Shown here in pieces: positions 36,161-46,088 of a stretch of DNA of 64,000 bases. The translations under genes were made by a program, and so were the position numbers. Source of the DNA: Favolaschia claudopus (Eukaryota; Basidiomycota; Agaricomycetes; Agaricales; Mycenaceae); the NCBI GenBank assembly GCA_037176885.1, contig JAWWNJ010000022.1, positions 248,001 to 312,000 of the forward strand. The letters run 5' to 3'. The stretch's first letter is position 1; each line of letters opens with the position of its first letter. The notes under the pieces were generated by a model. It made no database searches. It was not told where the DNA came from and worked only from the letters and a program-made list of their open reading frames with translations.

Positions 36161-38819
36161 TCAAGCCCCATCGCGAGAGGAACCTTCGACGAACTCACGG
36201 CGACTGGCCTCATCAGCAGCGATAGCTGCGTCGAGAGAAATCCCCGCGGCAGCAGGCTCAGCAGTAGTGATAGCCTCCTCACCAGGAGTTGGCTCAGCGA
36301 CCACCTCGAGCGAGACAGCACGAACGGGAGGAGCGTCCTCTTGCATAGGAGAAGGCTCCTTCGGAGCCTCTGCCTCGTCAGCCAAGACAACCCGTACCTC
36401 TTCCCCTTCACCATCTGCATCCTCGTCCATGGCCGACTGTCCCTGCGAGCCCTCGTACTGGGAATCATACTCGAGATAGTACTCGTCGGCACGAGCACCA
36501 TCGGGCATGTAAAACTCGCGTTTGGATTCGTCGCGAGCAGTCTCGAAAAGCTTGGAGTAGAACTCCACCTCCTTCTCCGCGACAGAAGTGATCCCAGGAA
36601 TGAGCCTGCCGTTGAAAGCCACCTTGGAACCATTCATGAGAGCACGCAAATTGTTGCGCGCACGGAGAAGACGAGCATTCGCGAGTGCCACTTGACGATC
36701 GCAGAGGACCTGAGAGTAGTGGGCATCGCGAAGCTCGTTAAAAGCAGAGTTCCAACCTGCAAAGGGCGGGTTAGGACTGTGAGATAGAAAGAATACAAGG
36801 AGACTTACTCTTGTCGGAGAAGACAGTGAGGGGCTCCAAGAAGTTGATGACTTGGATATACTCGGGAATGGAGAAACTATCCGAGCATCGAGACATACCG
36901 CTCTGGACGCAGGCATCGCAGCGGGTATGCCCGTTTTTGCGTCGGCACTTGCGATTGCGAATCATGCAGTTGCCACAGCCCAAAAGACGCTATCGCGATT
37001 GCTCAGAACGGACAAAACGATGAATTAAATAGAGAACAACTTACCAGAACGCTGGTACCCTTGAGGAGGGAGGCTAGGAAGCTCTTTGGAAGAATCCCCA
37101 GACCTTCCTTCGCTGCACGGACATCGAATGTGGTTGGCTCGAAGCCTTCCGCCTCGTACGGATCGTCCTTGTGGGCTTGGGAGGCACCGCGAGCAGTACG
37201 AACCTCAGTGGGAACAGGGGTAGACACAACGGACTTGTCCTTGTCCTTGCCCTTACCCTTATCCTTTGAAGGCGAGGGTTCTTCACTTTCACGAATGCCA
37301 CCTTTCGAACGTTTATGGGGAGGAGAGACCTCGGGCTCGCCGTCACTAAGACCGCTATCCTGATCGTCCTCAGCAGCAGGCTTGGAGGCCTCCTCTTCAA
37401 CGCGTTTACGCTTGGAACGAGTGCGGGAGGCGATCTCCAACTCTTCGACGGAGACACCTGTGGCCGCAGCCTCAAGGTCGAGGCTGGGCTAAAGGGAAAA
37501 TAAGTTAGAAGTGGGAAAGTGAGGTTAAGACAAGAGTCTTACCTTGGACGCGCCACGCGCGCTTCGACGAAGACCAGCCGTAGATGGAGTCTCAGTCGCG
37601 ACAGCCGCGGAAGGACCTGCCTTGGGGGTTTGAGGCGTCGAATTGTCCTAAATGATAAAAGTTAGCGAGGACTTATAAGAAGAAATATATAAATTACTTT
37701 GGGCGCTTCAGCAGGGGCTGTCGCACCAATCGTGATAGGGTCCTCACTGTCTAAACCATCGTCGGGACCAACCGACTGACGATTACCGCGCGGAGTGGGA
37801 AGCTTGACCACAGGAGCGGGCGATGCGCTGGAGTTGCAGTCGCTAGAGCCTGAGTGGTCGACGCGTTGTTGTGGAGGCGCCAAGAGACCAAAGCGGGGTC
37901 GGGAAGGCTCCCTCGAGGAACTGTGAAGCCCTTTGGAACGAAATAACCGAGATTTCGCGGCTTGGGCAAGACGACGGCCCATGTGGTGTTACGCTTATTC
38001 TCGGGGATGAGACTAACGAAGAGCTGGACGGAGTTCAGGATGGCATCCATGAACAGCCGGTCCTCGCTCATAGAGTCGTTCAAGTCAGACTAAGCGATGT
38101 GCGATTAGCAATCGCGAATGCTCGATAAGGCGAAATTAACATACCAGCGAGGCAACGGCCTTGGAAATAATGTTGCGGGACGGGAGAATATACTCCTCTG
38201 GGAGAACCATGGTGCGCTCAGAGTGGCCGACTTCTTCGTTTGCGACGCGGCCACAAGTCTCAATGAGGTTGATAAGGTCTGCACTGTCGACACGGCGGAG
38301 GGCCATGTCCTCGTAGAGAGAAGGCGCGAAGGGTGCGCGCGGGTAGTTGGCGAAGAACTCAACGGTGTCGGGGAGCGCAAACTGCATTGAAACAGGAAGA
38401 AACTGACAAAGAGGGTCAATAATGATTGCGATAAAAAGGGAAAAGCGAGACGCACATCCCGGGGGTCCTTGTTAGCCAATTGTTGTGGCAGGATAGGGTA
38501 CGGTTCCTTCCATTTCCGAGGGTACTTAGACTTGAAAGCCTTGGCAAGCTCGGAAATCCCAATGAGAACGCGGTCGAGGACGGGTGCTTGAAGTCGTCCT
38601 CAGTGAGCTTGTAGGGGAGGATGTGCTCTCCCTTCGTCACAGCGCGGCGGTACTGAGCCACCGACATCTGCTCCAGGAAAACGGAGTTCTTGCGCTCGTG
38701 AAAGAGGGCAAAGGCGAGGTCAGCAGTGAGAGTGGGGTTCTTAGTGACTTGAGCTGTAAAACAGCCCAAGGCAACCTGTGAGACTCTAAACTACACATAT
38801 AAGCCAGCCACATACCCAT
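36161..38819 (-). CDS. Antisense spliced gene: Zn(II)2Cys6-pattern nuclear-like protein
   Basis: Eight exons on the minus strand: 38819-38816, 38753-38456, 38381-38145, 38089-37698, 37647-37543, 37488-37045, 36989-36809 and 36756-36161. All introns are GT-AG, 43-69 bp. Phases agree except that exons 2 and 4 each need one extra base (frame changes near 38582 and near 37900). With those, the protein is about 752 residues starting MAQVTKNPTLTADLAFALF. The first ~310 residues look like a folded alpha-rich domain. A Ser/Pro-rich linker follows, then RTRSKRKRVEEE and PPHKRSK (possible nuclear signals). The cluster CGNCMIRNRKC...CDACVQSGMSRC has spacing C-x2-C-x6-C-x8-C-x2-C-x7-C, fitting the fungal binuclear zinc cluster, here at about residues 499-529 rather than N-terminal. 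A coiled segment and an acidic tail end the protein. It resembles a DNA-binding regulator; function is inferred. Confidence 0.75.
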
Positions 38820-39204
38820 GAGAGTGAGCTAGAGCTGTAGTTTGAGTATTCGCGATAGGTGGTTGTGGTGGGAAGAGCAGAGAAAGTGGGAGAAAAGCTG
38901 CGGCAAAACAAACATAAATCACGTGGATTTATTGATGCGCACGGACCCACTTTGCTCGCGCAAACTCCGCACACTCAGAACACAACAATTGGCGGTTGTA
39001 GGCGTCAGTATAGGCTATAATGAACACTTATAAGTGTTTTCGGGATCTAAGCGAGGATCCCGCTGTCTATCAACGGAAGCAAATCTCGCGGGACCACACC
39101 GGTCGCGATAGCCGAGTTAGCCGAATGACTGTGGGAAACACTTTTGAGAGCGCAAAGAGGGCGCAAAATAAGGACCAAGTGTTGAGTGGGGACACTCAAT
39201 TTAT
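38820..39204. promoter_or_regulatory. Region upstream of the antisense gene, before the 3' LTR
   Basis: This 385-bp stretch must hold the antisense gene's 5' end and probably its promoter, unless transcription starts in the 3' LTR. It has TCGCGA at 38850 and 39103, both adjoining GATAG. No coding sequence. Confidence 0.4.
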
Positions 39205-39216
39205 GAAAAGGGGAGA
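39198..39216 (+). promoter_or_regulatory. Polypurine tract for plus-strand priming
   Basis: GAAAAGGGGAGA directly abuts the TG of the 3' LTR at 39217, the standard position for the plus-strand primer. Confidence 0.8.
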
Positions 39217-40544
39217 TGATAGACCCGGTATTGGGCCAGGGCTGAATTTATTCAATTTCAGTTCAAGTGCTATTGTATTAAAAGCGTAATACATTAAATA
39301 CCAAGGGAATACGCTCGTATGAGGACTGGTGTTTGCCTGAGCGGCCAGTTAAAGGATTATACACTAGTGGGAGGTCTGGCACTGTCTACGACTGCGCTGG
39401 TATAGCGTGGAAGTTATAATATTCCAGAACAGACCTATCACGATAGGTCTCTAACCATCCGGAATAGGATTGGGAGTCACCCTGTGTTCCGACCAAAGGC
39501 AGAATGAGTGGGATATAACTTGGGACTTATAAGAACCTGCCGAAAGGCCAGAAGGAGTGTTTCCTGGAGGCAAGAGGCTTTCACGAATAATTCTATAAAC
39601 CAATTGCGAGGGATTTGCGGAAGTGGAATATTCCTACAAAGGAACTACACGTCATGCCGAGTTGGCTGCCGCCGTATTACGATCACGGAGCAAGGTCCGA
39701 AGAGGGACAATGATACCAAGGGTATTACTGCCAAGTTGGGCAATATTGATTGGGCCGCAGCGGGCCACTGTCATAACATAATGATCGGGATAAGAACTTG
39801 GATTGAATGCACTTTTGATCTATTTCCTGTTCTGGCCACCAAGGATAGGGCAAGGGCATAGCGGGCCCTAGTTCCTCTCACATTATACCCGTTTGTCAAC
39901 TGTTCGGTCTCTTATTATTTATTAGTGAAAGGTATAAAAGGCATCGTTTCCTGTACTGGTACTCTAGTGGATTCCCTCCTCTCGTTGTGAGCGTCAAGCC
40001 AGTGTCGGCTTCGTGAACAACTAGAAGTTGGACTCCATTCGAGATAAACTCCAGAAGCTTATTTGTTTCTTTGGTTTGTTTCGTCAATATATACTGTCTG
40101 TTGGATCATCTCTTGAATTGTACGCGTGGAATATTGGAAATTTTGGGAACTTACGCGTGGAATTATAAGAACTTTTGACCTACGGGACGCGTGAAACGGA
40201 TATCGGACATCTTTCGCGAGTGATATATTGGCTTAACAAGCAACTTAAACACCTAAACCTCTTGAGAAGAGTTACATCTCAAACCCTTGTTGAAACCCAC
40301 ACTTCCTGTGTCAACATAGGACTCGTATAGACGTTCTCTGTACAAAGTCAGCAATCGCGAAAGCTTAAGTTAGTATATTTTGAGTGTTAGAATAGTTGGA
40401 TTGCCACAGTCTATACTGGACTGGAACCCCGAACCTCACACGTCGATCTCATAGTGGTTAGGATTATATTTAAGATTTGATTAGGGATTTAATTCCTTTC
40501 ATTTCTTGGGTGTTTTCCACAGTTGCCCTATAGTCAGTGTTTCA
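39217..40544 (+). repeat. 3' LTR
   Basis: Same length as the 5' LTR (offset 13,689 bp) and identical in all blocks compared except C to T at 40538. It is followed by ACGC, which also precedes the 5' LTR. Confidence 0.92.
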
Positions 40545-41844
40545 ACGCAGTGGGCCCAGCGGTGAGCGTCAACGGGGGGTCCGCGGGGGTCTCCCCCGCG
40601 CTACATGAATGAAATTCTGAGTATAAACAGCAAAATAAAACGAAAATACTGAGTTAAACTTCTCAGAAATGCCGTCAGGCCAAAGGAGGGGGGTCTGGCA
40701 TTGTTCCCCCCCAGTGATTTTGTAAGCCCTGAAATAACTCAGAAACACTTGGAAAAACAATTGCGGCTCAAAATGCCGAATTTGATGGATCGATCAAATA
40801 TTGATCGCCAGGTGATAGCAGCTGATGTGACCGACATCAACAGTGGGACTCGCTTAAATAGCCGAGTCCCACTCCCACTGTTCTCGTATATCTTACCACC
40901 ACCACCACCGGATAACGGTGAGGTCTCCCTTGTGGTGAGACATACGCATTGACTCTCTGTCGGTGTAGACAACACATCCGCGTCCTCCTCCTCACTTGCT
41001 GGGCTCTTCGTTGCCCAAAACCCCCTGGTCGGCATCGTTACCGACAGGGACCCCGACAAATCATCTTCCCCCCACCTTTCTCGTCACCGCCCACTGCGGC
41101 GCCCCCACTTTCCGGATCCGACCAACAAAGCAGCTTGCGCTAGGTTCAGGCTAACCCACAAACGATGTTCGACCCGCGCTGGCCAACCACAGCTCTGGCA
41201 GGAGCTCGCCGCGCTATGGCAGCATGTCAACGAATTGTCGTCTGCTATGCTTGAGCAGAGCCGCAACTTTTCCCAGATTCTGCAGGTTCTCACCCAACCC
41301 CCTCCGAGCTTGTTCCCCGTGCACTCAGAGGAGGACTCGGGACTGTGCCCAACGACGCTGGCTGCCCATCCGCCTCCTGAGCAGGATGCTATGGCTCCCG
41401 ACGTCATCGGTGACGTCGTAGCTCCACCTCGCTCTCCGCAGCCTCCGTCCGACGCTCTCGCCCATCCCCCTGCAGATTCCGCGCCAACTTTGCCAGGTTA
41501 TAGCCGTACCCCGCTGGCAACCTCAACCTCCCCTTCTGTCCCCTTGCGTCAAACGCCACGTCGTACACGGGATTCAGATGCTGCTCTTCCAAAACTTCGA
41601 GGGATTTTCAATCGGAAAAAGGCGCCTAGCTGACGTGTTTGATGAGAAAAGGTCTGCTGGGATAGACGGGTCTTAGTCTCATGCCCCAGATTGCAGCACC
41701 GTGGCCTGTTCTTTGAACAGATGGTACAGTGTTGCACTGTTTTTATTTTACCACCACTTGATCGAACCGACGAGGTATTTACTTGTATTTACCTGAGCTT
41801 TTGTAAGTGTAGTCGGTCGTAAACATCGTATCTTCGTATATACT
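40545..41844. other. Right flank of the nested block with one Pro-rich frame
   Basis: It contains the palindrome CAGTGGGACTCG...CGAGTCCCACT (40838-40873) and a 132-codon Pro-rich plus frame at 41235-41633 (start SSAMLEQSRNFSQILQVLTQ, end FNRKKAPS). Preceding sequence reads Pro/Ser-rich frames without a clear start. This could be the remnant of a Gag or transposon-encoded protein; not recognised. Confidence 0.35.
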
Positions 41845-41969
41845 CTCATACTCGTCATCCTCTCTTCTCCTCATATAACCCAATCCCAATCTTCTCCCTC
41901 TTCCACGGCCGCCTCTTCCTCTTCACCGGATACGAAACAATCACCACCCCGAAACGCAGAGCCGGAAGA
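41845..41969 (+). pseudogene. M unit 2, fragment between two insertions
   Basis: TCCTCTCTTCTCC... and CCGGATACGAAACAATCACC...CGCAGAGCCGGAAGA match 12080-12135 of unit 1 (CCTGATACGAAACAACCGCC...CGCAGAGCCGGGAGA). The match stops at 41969 and continues at 45518, on the far side of the hAT-like element. Confidence 0.55.
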
Positions 41970-42439
41970 CACCTGCAGCTGGCAGGCTTTTGTAAAAAAC
42001 ACGGTAATCAGACGTACGACTTCTTTTAAAAATAGACGGTGGTTTAGAGGCTAGCTTTTAAAAAGACTAGAGGAGCCCCAAAGCAAGCCTCGACGTCGTG
42101 AAATCAAGTGTGATCGCTGTCCAGACAGCGATCAAAGTGTGCTGGTCGCCGTGGACAACGAGGACGTGTTTGGTGCAGCTTGACCGTTCCTTTGACGCCC
42201 GCCATCATTGTTGCCGTCTGTTAGAAACTCAAGACACTGCCGAATCAGGCAACTCACCTCGTCACTCCCGATACAAAACCATTGCATTTCAAGGTCTTAC
42301 ACCACATATATAAAGGGAAATAGTTGCTTTACAATACAATTGAACACTGGGTTAGCTTCCTAGTAAATCATATGATACAATACGGCGGTAATTTAGCGGT
42401 AATCGAGTTTTGCTACTATAAATTGTTTACCTGAGGAAT

Positions 42440-42990
42440 GACAGGCTCAGCGCCCCAGGCTCCAATATTGGCGAACAGAGGGTCGCACACATGTCGCAGG
42501 TGTACGGGTGCATCAGCGAAAGCAGTCTTCGTGGATGCTGCTCGCACGGAGGAGTCAAATTGCGCAGCGGAGGCGGAAATGGGACATTAGAGGCGGCGGT
42601 GCGAGGTGACTCGGCCAGCGCCGCATTGCGTGGGATGCGTTGACAGTACGAAGCGTGTGGTGACAGTGGGTGGATGGCGATGGCGAATGCGCGCCCGACG
42701 ATCCGACGGGAAACATCCCCATTTCTGGAGAAGCATCTTAACGGCGTTAGCAAGGCAATATGCGAGCGGAGCTTGTGAGCACGGCGTTGCACATACCTTG
42801 TGTACGCATACAGTGTCGATGACGCGGAAGCGCGGGTGAATGACCATGGCCAGTGGGCGCCGGCGATGCGACAGGAAACAATCCCGCTGCTGTGGAGACA
42901 GATGAACGGTGTTGGCGCGAGAGTATGCGAACAGGACTTGTAAAGACAGTTGCGGCGCTATGTAGGTTCTGCGAGACACAGATTTGGCGA
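42440..42990. repeat. Degenerate ~175-185-bp tandem repeat inside the hAT-like element
   Basis: Neighbouring units share the order GACGGGAAAC(A)ATCCC, AACGGCGTTAGC..., TATGCGAGCGG and TTGTGA near 42690-42780, then GACAGGAAACAATCCC, AACGGTGTTGGC, TATGCGAACAGG and TTGTAA near 42868-42945. A weaker third unit lies upstream. Non-coding in appearance. Confidence 0.5.
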
Positions 42991-43299
42991 GCTATTTGAT
43001 CCAATTTCGATGATGGTCGGGTGCAAAAAAAGATCGGCACGCATGGAGAAGCGGGTTGAGGTGGTGTTGAGAATTTGGAGCCACGGTAAAAGCGGTCGCA
43101 ACCCTATCCGAAGGGTTTAAATCCGGGAAGCAATAAACAGGTAAGCACAGGATGCTCAGAATACGAAATCGGAAACTTCGATATACCTTGAAAGATCTAA
43201 CACAGTCCCAGAGGCTTTGCGAGTGTAAGCCAGACTTGTTTGAGCAGTAACCCTAGCTGTTTTCGAGACGTGGTAGTGCCTATAATGGCTGTTGGATGG

Positions 43300-43835
43300 C
43301 TTAGCAGCCCGGGCCCAGCAAGCTCCTCGAATTGTCGATCCAAAACAAGAGATGACCAGTCATTGCAGAAGCCAGAGAGAGGAGACACAAAGCAAAGAGG
43401 TAAAGTAATCGAAGGTATTGTTTCGAGACCAATAGGCGATGAAGGAGGTCGCCAGATGCAGCGACGGAAGTGAATGTCGTGGGCGGAAGCAAGAGAGTCA
43501 CATGTGTGACAAGGTGACTTTCACCATCATAACTGGTCGAAACATCGAGCATCGAGATTTCCCAACATGCACTTGAACCCTGATGGGCGTTTGAATCAAC
43601 TGAGCAAATAATGCCCCTACTATCTCTTGTCTGGAACCTCTAGATCTGTGAATGAAATCTTTATTCAGCGTATTTTGCATAAACAACTGATGGCACGGTT
43701 TCACAGGTTGACGTTTCCTATATCTGTCTAGCACTTGCAGGCTGCTGCCTTTCAGAACTAACAAGTAGTCTCTATGCCTGAGCAAGATCTTGAGGATTAA
43801 TTGAAACTTACAGCTGCTGAACGGGTTGGTGTGAC
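43300..43835 (-). CDS. Possible small spliced gene inside the hAT-like element
   Basis: A minus-strand ATG near 43835 reads MSTVTPTRSAA and then GTAAGT. Further on, MLDVSTSYDGESHLVTHVTL leads to a hydrophobic LRLLYLFALCLLSLASAMTG segment and a stop near 43301. The pieces could be exons of a small membrane protein but no full splice chain is convincing. It may be captured host sequence or chance. Confidence 0.2.
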
Positions 43836-43839
43836 AGTC

Positions 43840-45408
43840 GACATTTTGACCTCATATCTCGCCTCGATGTCCAGTTTATTAGCTAGGAGCTTGGATTTCC
43901 ATTGGCAAAGACTAAATAGTTGATATACCCGAAGCCCAGGATAGAAGGAGGTGTTTGGAAATTATCCATTTTTCGCAGTATCTCGCGAATTCCGGGATGA
44001 GGTGAACGTCCAGAGGCTCAATTGTAGGTTAGAGATGGACTAGAAACATGATTGAGTTTGATTTTATCGATTGAACAGGGGGTTGCTACTTATCTGGACT
44101 AAAATGCGTGAAAGGGAACGAAAATGAGTATCGGGGCACTGAGGTTTTGTGTGGAAACCTGATTATCAGCAGTTCAACGGAAATCGTAAAGTCATTTCAG
44201 CTCACACAACTCAGCTGCGCCAAGTGTTGTTTGTATGCACTTCCTGTGCATCTCAGGAATTTTGGGGATTTTCTTGGCCCCATTCCGACGCTCAAATTCA
44301 CTGAACATTGATGTTTCGACCAGTTAGCGATCATTTTGGCTGGGGATCGGATTCGATCACGTATAAAATATTTACCTGTGAATGAATTCTCTCATGATCA
44401 TGGTATAGTATACTTATATGCCCGATCTTTCCAACCACGTTGATACCCGAGCTCAGAAAGCAAGGCGCGCTCTTGGGATTCAATAGTTTCTGAAGATCGG
44501 GCTTCATCGGGGCGACATCCGTAATCGGTCCGAGCTCCCGAACTGTTTCGACCAGTTAGAGATGGAATTTGGATCGTGAATATAATGAGTACTACTGAAT
44601 GAAAAAAGCCGATTCCGGGATATGTATGGTATGACCTTGATCTTCATACAATGAAGCTGAAGATCAGTCGGTGAGGCGCCGGGTGCATCCTTGAAGCTCA
44701 ATATTTAGTCAATACCGGACAGTGACTACTCGGAACAAGTTCCTAAACGACTCACTGTAATGGCTCGCTAGTTGAAGACGAATATATCTGGCAGTGAGGA
44801 GTCCCAGTCCACGGCCTAGTGCACTGAGAATTCGAAGGAATCAGGGGGCCAAAGATTATCTGGACGTAGATGCCGTGAAACGCTGAAAAACAGCAGAATG
44901 ATAATAATGTCTGGTCTGCTGCGCTTGCCAGCGTCGGAAGAGGTTCCCGGTCAGGTTTTGAGAGGTAGCTGTTAGATATTCTTTAATTGAGGCACATAGA
45001 TTAGCAAGGAACGGCGGGTAAACGAGCGAACCAGCCAAGAACCAGCAGGCAACGAAAGGGAGGGTCTGATGGCATCAATGACTTTGATCCATCACAGAAT
45101 CAATCAGATCAATGATCAACCAACCCGCCCACCAATACTCCACCCAAATCCTCCCGCTTTGCGCGTCCGCCCCTCGCCACAGAGCCGCTATAACGCAGCA
45201 AGAATTCGTTCACAGCACGCTATACATCTAATAGTACTGATGCAGACTTTGTCTCGTGTTCTATGATGCAGGAATGGCGGCGCCTGAGCCCCACATTTTG
45301 GCAGGGCGGGCGAGCGGCGGGTAACACAGCCACGCGCTCGTTTGGCGCCCCGAGGAATGCGCCAACGACGCCGCCGCTCGAAACCTGCCGCATTAGGTAG
45401 TAGGTAAG
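43840..45408. other. hAT-like element interior, no supported gene
   Basis: Short frames only. A minus frame at 44504-44701 starts MSFKDAPGASPTDLQLHC but has no support. No DDE/RNase H or dimerisation motif of a hAT transposase was recognised. Confidence 0.4.
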
Positions 45409-45517
45409 TCTCCTCTAGTCTTTTTAAAAAGCTCACCTCTAAATGACCGTCATTTTTTAAAAGAAGTCGTACGTCTAATCTCCGTGTTTTTTTTTATAAA
45501 AGTGCCGTCTACGGCTG

Positions 45518-45790
45518 CGGAAGAAGCGTTGAAGCCCGGGGCGCTGTATGTGTCGTCGGTGAACGAGGACGAGAAGGAAAAGAGAAAAGAACAAGAGATG
45601 AAAGAGAAAGAACCCCCCGATGACGGCGAGCTGTGTGGGAGGCGTATGAGGTTGGGGTGAGGGAGTGGGAGGAGAGTTGGAAGGAGCGGTTGAAGGAGGG
45701 CGGGGGGGAGGGAGGTAGGTTACGGGGAAGGGGAAGGGAGGGAGGTAGTTGGAGGTGGAGTTGCGATATCGATGTCGGGGTGGGTTTGAG
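45518..45790 (+). pseudogene. M unit 2, 3' end
   Basis: After the hAT-like element the sequence CGGAAGAAGCGTTGAAGCC codes for a KPGALY-type start. It continues with the Lys/Glu stretch EDEKEKRKEQEMKEKE, a DDGEL segment, and a shifted copy of the AYEVGVREWEE region. It matches the C-terminal tail in units 1 and 3 with frame changes. It lies tail-to-tail with NACHT-B. Confidence 0.5.
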
Positions 45791-46088
45791 GTACCGCGCT
45801 ATCGCGTTCGCTGTCAATACCGGACGCTCAGACTGCTCATTGATTTGCGTATCATACAATGATACATACAACCTCAATGACACTTGAAAGGAATGATTAC
45901 ATAAGTACTCGTAATATCGTACGGTGAGATAGGTGGGACTTTGAGCCAAGGGACAAAGCGGCCGAAATTGGAGTAAGTGAGTGCATGACGCAAGAATCGT
46001 AGTGGATGATGGTGTAATGAGGCGGATAGGAATGGAATGGTGCGTCGGAAGTGGGGAAGAAAGACAAGAAAAAATCCAAGTCATTTGG

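Larger units (their letters stand above)
26525..40360. repeat. Dispersed TCGCGA palindrome, 31 copies across the element
   Basis: By eye the hexamer starts at 26525, 26666, 27097, 27573, 29876, 30214, 30549, 30705, 30990, 31505, 31803, 32063, 32675, 33772, 34355, 34654, 35264, 35485, 35591, 35902, 36171, 36531, 36679, 36726, 36993, 37596, 38112, 38850, 39103, 40214 and 40355. It appears in LTRs, coding exons in different frames, introns and antisense exons. Flanks often add CCTA before or ATAGG after, suggesting the longer palindrome CCTATCGCGATAGG. Degraded TCACGA forms sit in the same flanks (25750, 27260, 35092). Confidence 0.75.
25528..40544 (+). mobile_element. Ty3/gypsy LTR retrotransposon, 15,017 bp, recent but damaged
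   Basis: Two 1328-bp LTRs (25528-26855, 39217-40544) begin TG and end CA and are flanked by the 4-bp repeat ACGC. The order of internal parts is primer binding site, gag (split by a 1.4-kb insertion), a separate protease ORF, pol (RT, RNase H, integrase), polypurine tract, an antisense eight-exon gene, a second polypurine tract, and the 3' LTR. RT before integrase places it in Ty3/gypsy (Metaviridae-type). The LTRs differ at one base that I could see (26849 C, 40538 T), implying recent insertion. Gag and pol nevertheless carry lesions. At 15 kb it is about twice the usual size, owing to the long LTRs, the gag insertion and the antisense gene. Confidence 0.9.
24382..41844. mobile_element. Nested insertion block in M unit 2, bordered by a 10-bp direct repeat
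   Basis: CTCATACTCG occurs at 24372-24381 and again at 41845-41854. Joining at this repeat restores the M-unit sequence. The block consists of about 1.15 kb on the left (24382-25527), the Ty3/gypsy element (25528-40544) and 1.3 kb on the right (40545-41844). The outer parts share AGTGGGACTCG words in both orientations (24404, 24438, 40838, inverted near 40862). A hAT- or MULE-like element of about 2.4 kb into which the retroelement later jumped would explain this. No outer transposase was seen. Confidence 0.45.
41970..45517. mobile_element. hAT-like DNA transposon, ~3.5 kb, long terminal inverted repeats
   Basis: About 105 bp at each end are inverted copies: left 41970-42077, right about 45410-45517. 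They share blocks such as AGACGTACGACTTCTTTTAAAAA and TTTTAAAAAGACTAGAGGAG in opposite orientation. Both ends start CA when read inward. The flanks are CCGGAAGA (41962-41969) and GCGGAAGA (45517-45524), a 7-8-bp target duplication as in hAT elements, and the interrupted sequence is a recognisable M-unit segment. No transposase frame was found inside, so it looks non-autonomous or gutted. Confidence 0.75.

Noticed and set aside
36341..36787. Plus-strand frames of 100-150 codons between pol and the 3' LTR
   Set aside because: Shadows of the spliced antisense gene, which has splice sites in phase and a zinc-cluster pattern.
45897..46084. Minus-strand frame MDFFLSFFPTSD... next to NACHT-B
   Set aside because: Checked as the missing NACHT-B last exon; no similarity to the last exons of A or C.
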